64,000 bases of DNA from Bacteroides ovatus. GTDB taxonomy: Bacteria > Bacteroidota > Bacteroidia > Bacteroidales > Bacteroidaceae. The DNA lies in assembly GCF_001314995.1 (NCBI RefSeq), contig NZ_CP012938.1, forward strand, positions 1,240,001 to 1,304,000, given 5' to 3'. Made by a program: the position numbers and the translations under genes. The notes beneath the pieces were generated by a model. The model saw only the letters and a list, made by a program, of their open reading frames with translations. It was not told where the DNA came from and made no database searches. This document shows, in pieces, positions 1 to 8,211 of this stretch (position 1 is the stretch's first letter; each line of letters starts with the position of its first letter).

Positions 1-2
1 AT

Positions 3-1322
3 TGGGCATATTGCTATGACTCTTTAAGAGATGAAGATAGTCAAGAAGAACTCACACTACGGCTAACCCAACAACAGAGAGAGAACTTGAAAAACGGAAA
101 TCTCGTAAGTGTAGGCGGCGTACTAAATCGAAATATCTCATCAAAAGGATTCATTCAAATTGTACTAAATGTTAGTCGCATTGAAATTGTAAAAGAGCAA
201 GCCATAAGTGAGGATGAAATAAAACAGTCTGAATTAAGGCAGAAGAAGTCATCAATAGGATTTAAGAATGTCGATACTATCATTGAAAATTTGCTATTAT
301 CAGACCGACGTCCTAAGATAGCACTAATTTTCGCTGAAACTTCAATTACTATGGGTGATTTTGAGGCAGGTATTAATGCTGCACGTACTGCTATTGATTT
401 TGAAGAATACAGGGTTAGTTTCTCTAATTCAGCAGAGTTAGTGACACAGCTTAAAAAGGTTGATAAATTACAATATGATATAATTGCTATTGTAAGAGGC
501 GGTGGTGGAGGAATCGAGAAATTGGATGACCTTAAAGTATTGGCTGCAATTATAGAACTAAAGACACCTATAATCGGAGCTATTGGCCATGTGGAGGAAA
601 AGTTGTTTATCAAACAACTGGTAGATAAATGTGCTCCTACACCAAATGGCTTAAGACAATATTTTTCAGAAATGGTAGAAAGTGCCAATGAAAAGAAAAC
701 GCATTCAAGGGCAATTTTAACAGAACAGATAAAAAAACAATTCAAAGAACAGATTGATGCCGGGCATAAACAGAACAAAGAATTGCAGGAGAAATTGCGT
801 GTGCTTACTGAAAATCAAAAGAAAGCAACTGAGGCACAAGAAATAGCAACAAAGAAGCATAACGAGCAAGTAGAAGCCGCTAATAAACTAAACAAAGAAC
901 TGCAAGATAAACTTCGTGTCCTGACAGAGAATCAAAAGAAAGCAGATGAAGAACAGCAGATAGCAAATAAAAAACATATAGAACAAATTGAGGCTGCGCA
1001 AAAGCAGAACCAGAGTCTACAAGAACAGCTAAAAACTCTCAATGAGAGCCAGAAAAAGCTTCAAATAATTCATCAAAAACAGCAGGAAGACTTAGGCAAG
1101 AATCTGACTAAGATGCAAGATGCGAATACTCTGTTACAAAAAAGTTTGGAAAAGGCTACCATGCAAAATGCAGAAACTTTGAAAGAGCTTAATCACGCAA
1201 AAGAGCAAGCAAAAGAACTCGAACATTCTATGTCCGAGCTTAAATCAAAGAAAGGCACAAATATATGGATGTGGATAGCTATATCTGCAATTCTTATATT
1301 ACTATGTATGTTGGTTCTATAA
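3..1322 (+). CDS. Exonuclease VII large subunit-like protein with C-terminal membrane anchor (5' partial)
   Basis: The reading frame is open to the left edge, so the gene begins outside the window. The visible part starts in an OB-fold-like region, then a XseA-type catalytic region with an IVRGGGGG loop and an IGHVEE motif, then about 200 residues of heptad-rich coiled coil with two near-identical blocks (KELQxKLRVLTENQKKA), and a final transmembrane helix (IWMWIAISAILILLCMLVL). Classical XseA makes oligonucleotides from single-stranded DNA with small subunit XseB and has no membrane anchor; no xseB is seen here. The usual GHETD motif reads GHVEE, so the aspartate is replaced by glutamate. 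It sits 16 bases before a translesion polymerase gene, which suggests a shared DNA-repair or entry role, but this is inference. Confidence 0.75.
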   Translation, partial: WAYCYDSLRDEDSQEELTLRLTQQQRENLKNGNLVSVGGVLNRNISSKGFIQIVLNVSRIEIVKEQAISEDEIKQSELRQKKSSIGFKNVDTIIENLLLSDRRPKIALIFAETSITMGDFEAGINAARTAIDFEEYRVSFSNSAELVTQLKKVDKLQYDIIAIVRGGGGGIEKLDDLKVLAAIIELKTPIIGAIGHVEEKLFIKQLVDKCAPTPNGLRQYFSEMVESANEKKTHSRAILTEQIKKQFKEQIDAGHKQNKELQEKLRVLTENQKKATEAQEIATKKHNEQVEAANKLNKELQDKLRVLTENQKKADEEQQIANKKHIEQIEAAQKQNQSLQEQLKTLNESQKKLQIIHQKQQEDLGKNLTKMQDANTLLQKSLEKATMQNAETLKELNHAKEQAKELEHSMSELKSKKGTNIWMWIAISAILILLCMLVL

Positions 1323-1338
1323 AGGTTATACTTTTAGT

Positions 1339-2817
1339 ATGGATTCAGAGATTCTAAAACAATATATCGCCATAGACTTGAAATCATTCTATGCTTCTGT
1401 GGAATGTGTGGAACGAGGATTGGACCCGCTTGATACCTGCCTTGTCGTTGCTGACCCGACACGGACGGAGAAGACGATTTGCCTGGCTGTTTCCCCTGCC
1501 TTGAAGCAGTACGGTTTAGGCGGCAGACCACGGTTGTTTGAAGTGGTACAGAAGGTTCGTGAGGTAAACCGACAACGTGGGCATCAGGGAAAATCCTATT
1601 CAAAATGTAAGCTTGATTCAAACAATGACCTTGCCTTAGACTATATTGTGGCCAAGCCCCGTATGGCTCACTACATCAAATACAGTACACGTATTTACGA
1701 GGTGTATATGCGCTATGTTGATCCAGAAGATGTGCATGTCTATTCCATCGACGAGGTGTTTATTGATGCAACACCCTATCTTTCCACATATAAGATGACG
1801 GCTCATGAACTGGCCATGAAGATGATTCGTGAGGTGCTGGCTAAAACGGGTATTACTGCTACTGCCGGCATTGGAACAAATATGTATCTGTGTAAGATAG
1901 CCATGGATATTGTAGCTAAAAAGATGCAGCCTGATAAGGATGGAGTGCGCATAGCGGAACTTGATGAGATGTCTTATCGTCGGCAGCTTTGGGAGCATAC
2001 TCCACTGACAGACTTCTGGCGTGTAGGCCGTGGAATAGCAAATCGTCTCACTCAATATGGTATTATAACTATGGGAGATATAGCCCGTTGCTCGTTGGAA
2101 CATGAAGATTTCCTGTACAAATTGTTCGGAGTTAATGCAGAACTGCTTATTGACCACGCATGGGGATGGGAACCTGTGACAATGGATTTGGTAAGAGCCT
2201 ATCGCCCTGATACACGTTCTATGAGCAGTGGGCAGGTTCTCCAGTCAGCCTATACAGTCGAGAAAGCCCGTATCGTAGTGCTTGAAATGGCACATTCCGT
2301 TTCTCTTGAACTTGTGGATAAGAAACTGTTGACAGACCAGATAGTCCTCACCGTAGGCTATGACATAGAATCATTATCCAACGGCATATATGAAGGCAAT
2401 ACTACCACAGACCATTATGGCCGGAAAATTCCGGTTCATGCGCACGGCACTACCAATATAGAACATCCGACCTCTTCGGGAAAGATTCTCATGGAGAAAA
2501 TAGGAGAGCTATTTGACCGTATCATTAATCCGGATTTATTGGTGCGAAGACTAACCTTGTCAATAAACCACCTTGTCAGTGAAGTGGAAGTGAAGCCTGT
2601 AAATAATGTTGTGCAGCTTGACCTGTTTCCTGATTATGAAAAGATGGAACGAGAGAAAGCTGAGAAAGAAAGACTGGCTAAGGAGCGTCGCCGTCAGGAG
2701 GCAGTAATCCAAATAAAAAAGAAATTCGGTAAGAACTCTATTCTTACAGGCCTGAACTATTCAGAAGGGGCTACACAAAAGGAACGCAACCAGCAGATAG
2801 GAGGACACCATGAGTAG
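1339..2817 (+). CDS. Y-family (UmuC/DinB-like) translesion DNA polymerase
   Basis: This 492-residue protein has the Y-family palm: the first metal-binding motif IDLKSFYASVE at residues 12-22 (D13, steric-gate Y18) and YSIDEVF at 125-131 (D128, E129). A helix-hairpin-helix and little-finger region follow, and a beta-clamp binding motif QLDLF lies at about 426-430. An AAAGG ribosome binding site overlaps the end of the preceding gene. The stop overlaps the YolD-like gene by 8 bases, so the two are translationally coupled. Such polymerases copy past DNA lesions and are common as accessory genes on plasmids and ICEs. Which subgroup it belongs to (DinB, UmuC or UvrX-like) cannot be told by eye; the YolD partner favours the UvrX-like group. 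Confidence 0.92.
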   Translation: MDSEILKQYIAIDLKSFYASVECVERGLDPLDTCLVVADPTRTEKTICLAVSPALKQYGLGGRPRLFEVVQKVREVNRQRGHQGKSYSKCKLDSNNDLALDYIVAKPRMAHYIKYSTRIYEVYMRYVDPEDVHVYSIDEVFIDATPYLSTYKMTAHELAMKMIREVLAKTGITATAGIGTNMYLCKIAMDIVAKKMQPDKDGVRIAELDEMSYRRQLWEHTPLTDFWRVGRGIANRLTQYGIITMGDIARCSLEHEDFLYKLFGVNAELLIDHAWGWEPVTMDLVRAYRPDTRSMSSGQVLQSAYTVEKARIVVLEMAHSVSLELVDKKLLTDQIVLTVGYDIESLSNGIYEGNTTTDHYGRKIPVHAHGTTNIEHPTSSGKILMEKIGELFDRIINPDLLVRRLTLSINHLVSEVEVKPVNNVVQLDLFPDYEKMEREKAEKERLAKERRRQEAVIQIKKKFGKNSILTGLNYSEGATQKERNQQIGGHHE

Positions 2818-3226
2818 ATATGAAGATATAATAAACCTGCCTCACCATGTTTCCAAAAACAGGAGACCTATGCCGATGGAAAACCGTGCCGCTCAGTTCG
2901 CTCCCTTTGCGGCTCTCGTCGGCTATGATGATGCCATATCAGAGGCGACAAGATTGACAGACGCAAGAACTATGCTTTCTTCTGACGAAATGGAAGAACT
3001 GTCGCAATGCCTTAACCAAGCACTTGAAAATATCACGGAAAGGGACAGCTATACCTTCATCTATTTTATTCCAGATAATAAAAAGAGTGGCGGAAAATAC
3101 GAAACCGTTACCGGCATTATAAAATCTTTCAACGAATATGAGCGAACTATTAAACTGGAGAATGGAGACATCCTACGGATAGATGACATCGTATCTATTT
3201 CAGGAGAAGTCTTTGACAAAGATTAA
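2810..3226 (+). CDS. YolD-like protein, partner of the Y-family polymerase
   Basis: The 138-residue product carries the YolD-family signature: a basic-proline start (KNRRPMPMENRAAQFAPFAALVGY at about residues 17-40) and a C-terminal beta-rich domain ending in a 'GDILRIDDIVSI' type strand. YolD proteins are encoded beside UvrX/UmuC-like polymerases in Firmicutes and are thought to act with or regulate them. The 8-base overlap with the polymerase gene supports a functional pair. It is acidic at its extreme C terminus. Function in Bacteroides is inferred from family and context only. Confidence 0.85.
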   Translation: MSRYEDIINLPHHVSKNRRPMPMENRAAQFAPFAALVGYDDAISEATRLTDARTMLSSDEMEELSQCLNQALENITERDSYTFIYFIPDNKKSGGKYETVTGIIKSFNEYERTIKLENGDILRIDDIVSISGEVFDKD

Positions 3227-3303
3227 AACCTTTGATACCGAACAGCCATTCATCATCTTTACAGTTGCGACAGCAACTCGAATTTTGAGTAAAGGTCTAC
3301 AAT

Positions 3304-3337
3304 ACTCCGACCCACGCCTCACGGCGCAAGTCGGAGT
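3304..3337. terminator. GC-rich hairpin between convergent genes
   Basis: ACTCCGAC (3304-3311) pairs perfectly with GTCGGAGT (3330-3337), with a nested CGCC/GGCG stem in the loop. It lies between the convergent YolD-like and PcfJ-like genes. There is no clear T-tract, so the terminator role is inferred from position. Confidence 0.45.
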
Positions 3338-3357
3338 TCAGAACACATATCAGGAAC

Positions 3358-4632
3358 TTATGCTGTAACCTTCGCCTCCAAGAAGCGGTGGGCATTGTCA
3401 TTGACCAGCTTGATAATCCTGTCATGGAATTCCGTATTGGAGTTGCACACGCCACGGCTTTGCACCACTTTTCCTTTTGTGAGTGAGAACTCTACGGTTT
3501 CGATACGGTTGCCTTGTCGGTCGTGAGCCGACAGAATAACGGTATCAGTCTTTGCATAATACTCGCATTGGAACACGCAGTGCTTCATCTTTTCGCTCTC
3601 CGCCTTGTATGCCTCCAAGGAGTCAAGCACAGAAATTTCAATGTCATTGTCACGGATGACGATGCCGAAGAAGCAAGACTTGTTCTTATAGAAGTCCGCC
3701 TCGTGTCTTTTGGCTCTCTCCATCCGTTCCTTGTTCCTGCGCTTCTCCTCCATGAGGTTCATCTTGCTCAACCAACGGTCATGCTCGGCTTTGAGGTCTT
3801 TGGGGCAGATGTACTTTGTGTTATGGATGTCCCGTCCGCATCTGTCAAGCAGCCGGATGGTGTCACACCACATATCATAATCCTCCGGTTGATAATGGTG
3901 TCTTGCAGCTACCTTGTAGGACTGCCAAAACCTGTCAAGGTCGTGAGGATGGCTGATAAAATACGCTACGGCTTGTAAGTCCTTGGCTTTCATCATCGTC
4001 TCTATACGATGGTCGGAAAGCAAGGCATTCGCCAAACGCATGGGATGGGTATCGGGAAGTCTGCCCTTCATACCGTTGCGTCTTAGCTTAGGTATGACGG
4101 AATAATAAGGATAGACGTATGTATTGGAGATAACCCAATGAACATCTGTCATGCTCCTCAGTTCGATGGATGAAGCCCAACTGAAGCTGTCCTTGTAATA
4201 ACCCAAAGTCCTTGCCAATGAAGTGACGGCAGTCTTTCCTTTGCTGTCAAGCCACAGACGGCACACCTCGTTACAAAAGGCTTCCATTGGCTTGCCTTTC
4301 CTGTAGTTGACAGTCAGCAGGAACACACGCTGCACTTGCATACCGTCCACCGCTTCAAGGGTGGAAAAGTAGCATGCCTCTTTATTCTTGCGTGCCAACG
4401 TATCAACCGTCTGCAAACGGTGTCCACAGTGGGGGCAACGTGCAGACTTTCCTTTTCCCTTATAGTCAAACTCCCCTCCACAATCGCCACACGTGCATTT
4501 ATGCCCCGATGTGCGGAAAGAAATATGTTTCACGACGTTCCGTATAGCCCAATCAACCGCTTTTGAGCTGATGGCGGCCAGCCTCTCGTTGGAGGCTGCC
4601 ACCGTTTTTTCAAATTTCGTTCTCGGTTTCAT
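3358..4632 (-). CDS. PcfJ-like protein
   Basis: A 424-residue protein matching the PcfJ-domain family found on ICEs and conjugative plasmids (named from enterococcal pCF10; molecular role unknown). Near the N terminus four cysteines form a zinc ribbon (CTCGDCGG at about 46-53 and CPHCGH at about 66-71). The middle is alpha-helical and basic; the C-terminal third has the PcfJ core with a MKHCVFQCEYY motif and a strand-rich end. It follows the PcfK-like gene after only 3 bases, the usual PcfK-PcfJ pairing, and is the last gene of this leftward operon. Confidence 0.8.
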   Translation of the reverse strand: MKPRTKFEKTVAASNERLAAISSKAVDWAIRNVVKHISFRTSGHKCTCGDCGGEFDYKGKGKSARCPHCGHRLQTVDTLARKNKEACYFSTLEAVDGMQVQRVFLLTVNYRKGKPMEAFCNEVCRLWLDSKGKTAVTSLARTLGYYKDSFSWASSIELRSMTDVHWVISNTYVYPYYSVIPKLRRNGMKGRLPDTHPMRLANALLSDHRIETMMKAKDLQAVAYFISHPHDLDRFWQSYKVAARHHYQPEDYDMWCDTIRLLDRCGRDIHNTKYICPKDLKAEHDRWLSKMNLMEEKRRNKERMERAKRHEADFYKNKSCFFGIVIRDNDIEISVLDSLEAYKAESEKMKHCVFQCEYYAKTDTVILSAHDRQGNRIETVEFSLTKGKVVQSRGVCNSNTEFHDRIIKLVNDNAHRFLEAKVTA

Positions 4633-4635
4633 GGC

Positions 4636-5058
4636 TTAAAAATCAAAAAGTGAGGGTTGGGGTTGTTTCGTCTCTTGCGGCTTGCTTGTCCTTGGCTTGG
4701 AGTGGCGCACTTGCAACTTGCGCAGCTCCTCCTCTTGGTAGCGTTTGAGGGCGAGTGCCTTTTGCTCCGCCTTTTCCTCCTCGGTCAGGTCTATATGACG
4801 GTTCACCACCACATCACAGTTAACAGGCTTTCCGATTTCCAGTGTAAGCTCATCAATAGCATGTACCGCCATTGAAAATACCTCCATGTCGGAGAAACCG
4901 CAACATCCCGACTGCTTCACCTCATTCAGTATATAAGTGACCACATCGTCAATGGTTCGTTCTGTGGTTTCATACTTGGCACGGAAGAGTTCATCCTCTT
5001 TTGCCCTGTTGTCAAGATAGTTCTTGATAATCTCCTTGAATTGTTCTGTTCCTTTCAT
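4636..5058 (-). CDS. PcfK-like protein
   Basis: I chose the internal start MKGTEQFKEII (5058) because the family begins there; the 27 residues upstream in frame look non-coding. The 140-residue product is charged and mostly helical, with a C-terminal tail ending in QPSLFDF, which resembles a clamp-binding peptide (inference). PcfK proteins travel with PcfJ on conjugative elements; their function is unknown. A 3-base gap to the PcfJ-like gene implies one transcript. Confidence 0.78.
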   Translation of the reverse strand: MKGTEQFKEIIKNYLDNRAKEDELFRAKYETTERTIDDVVTYILNEVKQSGCCGFSDMEVFSMAVHAIDELTLEIGKPVNCDVVVNRHIDLTEEEKAEQKALALKRYQEEELRKLQVRHSKPRTSKPQETKQPQPSLFDF

Positions 5059-5086
5059 ATCCGTTCTGATTATATGTGTCCGTATG

Positions 5087-5575
5087 TTAGAAATGATACC
5101 CGAAAACCGCCCCAACATAGAGTTTGTCCCCGATTTCAAGATTGCCTATGATGGTCATCAGTTCCCTCGACCGTTCCGCCAGTCCGTACCCGTTAGAGAA
5201 GTCCGTTACAAAGAGCGCATCGGTGCAAAGCGGATTGAGGATGGCTTTCTGTAGTTGGTAAGCCGGACCGACCCATTTCATGATGTTCTCCTCGTTGATG
5301 TCTGCCATCCTTGTATGGATGGTGTCAAGATAGCTTTTTCGCCATTCCGCAAAACCGCTTTGGTATACAATCGTTTCTCCGTCCTCGTTAAGGGAAAACA
5401 TCTCTTTTGGCAATATGTGCTCCACAAGGCAGCGGATGTTCTCTTTGCGTTCCTCTTCGCTACTCTCATAAGCATAATCAAGGGAAGTCATGTCCCCTGC
5501 TTCGATGTGGTCAACTCCGATATGTTCTTCCTTGCTTATCGGTTGGTTGCTGATTTGATAAATGATGCTGTGCAT
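5087..5575 (-). CDS. Conserved ICE protein of unknown function
   Basis: Start taken at MHSIIYQISNQPISKEEHIG (5575); the 48 upstream residues are in-frame read-through from the region overlapping the neighbour. The 162-residue product is soluble, acidic, and has no signal peptide or membrane segment. It contains conserved-looking W/Y-rich stretches (GFAEWRKSYLD, WVGPAYQLQ). It sits between the 105-residue protein and PcfK in a tight leftward operon. I do not recognise a domain. Confidence 0.65.
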   Translation of the reverse strand: MHSIIYQISNQPISKEEHIGVDHIEAGDMTSLDYAYESSEEERKENIRCLVEHILPKEMFSLNEDGETIVYQSGFAEWRKSYLDTIHTRMADINEENIMKWVGPAYQLQKAILNPLCTDALFVTDFSNGYGLAERSRELMTIIGNLEIGDKLYVGAVFGYHF

Positions 5576-5594
5576 AGTCCTGATATTTGATGGT

Positions 5595-5912
5595 TCATAA
5601 ATTGCTGTCCTGCAACGGCAGTGATTGGAGTATATCCATAAAGGGTATGGTGTTGATGTCCTTGTCGCCAAAAAGCACCTTCCATTCCGGCTTGACGAAA
5701 ACCCGATGGAACTCATCAACCCTAAAACCTTTCAATGAAGAATAGCAGTCAATGGTGGCGAAGTTCCTGCCGTCCTTGCGGATGTGGGCATATTCGGGTG
5801 GCATACCGAAGCAGCACCTGCGGATGTCCTCTCTGTTCCATAGCAGCGTAAGTTCATACACACTGCCATTGAGCGTTACCTTTTCGTTCCTGTCTTTAAG
5901 TATGATAGCCAT
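5595..5912 (-). CDS. Small conserved ICE protein of unknown function
   Basis: A 105-residue soluble protein with a strand-rich N-terminal half (AIILKDRNEKVTLNG) and several aromatic residues. It is the first gene after the structured leader at 5976-6170 and so is the most likely direct target of any leader-mediated control. The next gene starts 19 bases downstream of its stop. No domain recognised; the coding call rests on its intact frame, spacing and operon position. Confidence 0.6.
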   Translation of the reverse strand: MAIILKDRNEKVTLNGSVYELTLLWNREDIRRCCFGMPPEYAHIRKDGRNFATIDCYSSLKGFRVDEFHRVFVKPEWKVLFGDKDINTIPFMDILQSLPLQDSNL

Positions 5913-5975
5913 AGTTCTTAATTTTTTCCCTTTTGTTTGAAGCTTTTCGGCTTCTCGCTTCCGGGATGTTTACGA

Positions 5976-6170
5976 TACCTGCCTCACGGAGGGCGTAAGT
6001 GCCATAAGGCAAACGTGGCCGACGGAAAGAGGACGGAATACCCAATTTGGCACAAATTGCGAAAGGCTGCCGGCCGCTTTCCGTGCAGCCAAGTGAAACG
6101 CCGTTTGCCGTCGGCACTGCCCTCCGTTTCTTTGTATCGGAAAATCCGCAGGGAGCGTGATGCAGGTATG
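5976..6170 (-). ncRNA. Candidate structured leader RNA with nested helices
   Basis: Five helices nest in strict order: P1 5976-5983/6163-6170 (ATACCTGC with GCAGGTAT), P2 5988-5995/6120-6127 (CGGAGGGC), P3 6000-6004/6114-6118 (GTGCC), P4 6009-6016/6103-6110 (GGCAAACG) and P5 6023-6030/6078-6085 (ACGGAAAG). All 37 pairs are perfect. Side hairpins lie at 6044-6060 and 6139-6149. A competing 8-bp helix, 6019-6026 with 6109-6116 (GCCGACGG/CCGTCGGC), would disrupt P3, P4 and P5. The region sits in a gene-free stretch (5913-6324) between two leftward genes and downstream of a good promoter, so minus-strand transcription is the simplest reading. Six-frame reading shows only weak, mutually overlapping frames. 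A DNA-level function such as an origin is the alternative. Confidence 0.6.
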
Positions 6171-6283
6171 GTGTGGAAAAAGAAAGCCCCGATGTTGGCA
6201 CACCGGGACTTCATGGAATCAGTATCAAAAGAAAGGCCGTCACAAAAAAACCGACACCTTACCTGATAATAAGATGCCGGGAC

Positions 6284-6314
6284 AAAAGTATTTTATGATG
6301 CAATCCGGAGAAAA
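6284..6314 (-). promoter_or_regulatory. Bacteroides-type promoter for the leader and the PcfK/PcfJ operon
   Basis: On the minus strand the -7 box reads TACTTTTG (6291-6284) and a near-consensus -33 box TTTC lies at 6314-6311, with 19 bases between them. Transcription would start near 6278 and run left through the structured leader into the gene at 5912, giving a leader of about 360 bases. Confidence 0.55.
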
Positions 6315-6324
6315 GGATTTGTGC

Positions 6325-6870
6325 CTACATCAACGGCACCTCAAAGGATTTCACCACACAAAGGGCTTCCTTGTCGAGTATGAACCAGTATTCAGAGCGG
6401 TAGGGCTTGCCGCCCGAATCCTTGGCCTCGAACTCTATCTTGACCTTCCAGCCGTTGAAGGGCTGTCTCGCATGGCCATGGGGATTCCCTTCATAGACAA
6501 TAAGTCCTCTCAACGCCGACATCACAGCCATCTGCCGCTCCATCAGGTCGGACATCGCCTTGTCATCGGGGTTGAAATTCTCGAAGCCGTTCGTTTCCTT
6601 CATCACTTTCTCGTTGATTTTCATCATCGCCATTGAAAGAGCCATTTTCTCATCCATGGTCACATAGTCCCTGCCGAACACGGAATCCGCCTTGCTGATA
6701 GCAAGTATTTTGACGGATTTAGGGTTATCGACCGAAGCCATCAATGCCTTCTCCGCCACTTCCACCGCCCGGTTCTCCGGCTTGCCGGAACAACTGACGA
6801 AACAAACCACGCCGCCCCAGAACAGAACGGCAGAAACCAAAATAAAGATAATCAGTGAACCCTGTCTCAT
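6325..6870 (-). CDS. Conserved ICE lipoprotein
   Basis: The 181-residue product begins with a hydrophobic signal segment and a lipobox (CFVSCSG, lipidated cysteine at about residue 27), so it should be anchored to a membrane in the envelope. The mature part is mixed alpha/beta with a C-terminal strand region (GWKVKIEFEAKDSGGKPYRSE). It overlaps the upstream zinc-ribbon gene by 4 bases, so translation is coupled. It is the last gene of the long leftward operon that starts at 13057. No named family is evident. Confidence 0.75.
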   Translation of the reverse strand: MRQGSLIIFILVSAVLFWGGVVCFVSCSGKPENRAVEVAEKALMASVDNPKSVKILAISKADSVFGRDYVTMDEKMALSMAMMKINEKVMKETNGFENFNPDDKAMSDLMERQMAVMSALRGLIVYEGNPHGHARQPFNGWKVKIEFEAKDSGGKPYRSEYWFILDKEALCVVKSFEVPLM

Positions 6871-7412
6871 ACCTTCACGATTTGAAGTTTGTCAGGCGCA
6901 AGCCCCAGCCGTTTGCGGTAGATGGAGCCGTCATCCCGGTACATTTCCAGTTCGGAGGCGGTGATGCCCTTCTCGCAGATATCCGTAGCCTCGGCAAGCG
7001 TGATCTGGTGGCCGCCGATGTTACGCCAGATGGCAAAAGAGCAAGGTTTCTCTTGATTGCCGTAGTTGGAGCAGTTGAACGCCCGGCTTCCCACACGGAT
7101 GTCTCCGCCGCAGTGGGGGCACTTGCCGATGACCGGTCGCATATTTACCGCACCGTCATCCGCCAGTTCAAGTACGGTCGGGAAGGTCTTGCCTTCCTTG
7201 GTGGCAAAGCCGTCCAGCAGGATACGGCGTTTCTCCAGCAGCTCCGCCACTTCCCCGTCACCCATCTTGCGGTTGCCGATGATGCCGTTGATGTTGAGCA
7301 CGCAGGACGGATTGTCGCCGATGTTATGCTCACAGCGGTAGCCCTTGCAGGTCTTCACTACACTGCCGCCGCACAAGGGGCAGCGGCCTATGATTTTCTT
7401 TTCTGTTTCCAT
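6867..7412 (-). CDS. Topoisomerase-tail-like zinc-ribbon protein
   Basis: Two copies of a zinc-ribbon module are visible in 181 residues: CPLCGG at residues 11-16 with a later cysteine pair, and CPHCGG with CSNYGN further on. Between them lies a GxGEVAELLEKRRILLDGFATKEGK segment typical of the C-terminal repeats of type IA topoisomerase TopB, but no topoisomerase catalytic core is present. It may bind single-stranded DNA during transfer (inference). It overlaps the lipoprotein gene by 4 bases and belongs to the 13057-6325 operon. Confidence 0.7.
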   Translation of the reverse strand: METEKKIIGRCPLCGGSVVKTCKGYRCEHNIGDNPSCVLNINGIIGNRKMGDGEVAELLEKRRILLDGFATKEGKTFPTVLELADDGAVNMRPVIGKCPHCGGDIRVGSRAFNCSNYGNQEKPCSFAIWRNIGGHQITLAEATDICEKGITASELEMYRDDGSIYRKRLGLAPDKLQIVKV

Positions 7413-7456
7413 TTTCTTATTTATTTGTTGTTACGATGTTCGTATTCCTTATTCCC

Positions 7457-8206
7457 TTACCATTTGAGCAGGTAGCCTTGGTTCCATTCCGCCACGATGC
7501 CGCCGATGATGTTCTTGCCCGACATCACGTTGGCCCAGCCTTCCGGGTCGAGGGAGAACCAGAGGTCGTTCCACGACAGCGTGCGCACCTGCCACGCCAA
7601 GATGAAGAGGTCTGTGTTGATGGCCTCCAGTCTTGTGACCACCTCGTTGGCGATGTAGTAGCGTTCCGAAGAGTTCAGCAGGTTCACCTTGTGCTTCTCG
7701 TTTTTCCCGTCAGAGCCTGTGACGTTATAGCTGCCCGAAGTGACCAGCTGTTTCATGAACGGATAGAGGGCAGCCATCTGTGTGGCCGCGTCCGTCAGCT
7801 CATCCGACACGATGGCGGCAATGGCCGTCCCTTTGAGGTTTCCGCCGACCGATTTTGTCAGCAGGCTGCAGTTCTTGGGGATTTCCGTTGTCACCAGTTC
7901 CCCTGCCCGTTTGATTTGGTACAGGTTCTGCATCGCTCCCTGCGCGTTCGACAGGTATTCCAGCATTTTGTCCTCGACGCTGTGGACACGGTCGAGGGCC
8001 ACCGTTACGGCGGCTTCTGCGGCTATGATACGCTCCTGGAGTTTCCTCCGCTTCTTGTGGATGCTTTTCAGTTCCGCTGTCTGTGCCACAACCGCTGCGG
8101 TCAGGGCCGGGTCAGTCTGTTGGGCGAAGACGGGAACGCCCCCTGCGCCCAATCCCAACAGGACGGCAAAAGCCGCCAGTCGCTTTTTGATGAAGATTGA
8201 TTCCAT
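7457..8206 (-). CDS. Secreted ICE protein, paralogue of the protein at 24522-25262
   Basis: A 249-residue protein with an N-terminal signal peptide ending near VFAQQ, then a long helical region (residues 35-85 coiled-coil like). The C-terminal stretch WFSLDPEGWANVMSGKN closely matches FFAIDPEGWANVVTMKN in the traG-traJ interval protein, followed in both by a G-rich IIGGI/VGGLI segment and W-N. The two therefore appear to be distant paralogues in different operons of the same ICE. The role is unknown, but a periplasmic secretion-channel accessory role fits signal peptide and context. Confidence 0.7.
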   Translation of the reverse strand: MESIFIKKRLAAFAVLLGLGAGGVPVFAQQTDPALTAAVVAQTAELKSIHKKRRKLQERIIAAEAAVTVALDRVHSVEDKMLEYLSNAQGAMQNLYQIKRAGELVTTEIPKNCSLLTKSVGGNLKGTAIAAIVSDELTDAATQMAALYPFMKQLVTSGSYNVTGSDGKNEKHKVNLLNSSERYYIANEVVTRLEAINTDLFILAWQVRTLSWNDLWFSLDPEGWANVMSGKNIIGGIVAEWNQGYLLKW

Positions 8207-8211
8207 ATTCC

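Noticed and set aside
5896..6266. Several overlapping frames on both strands across the leader region
   Set aside because: They overlap one another, have no ribosome binding sites and coincide with the perfect nested helices, so structure explains the conservation better than coding.
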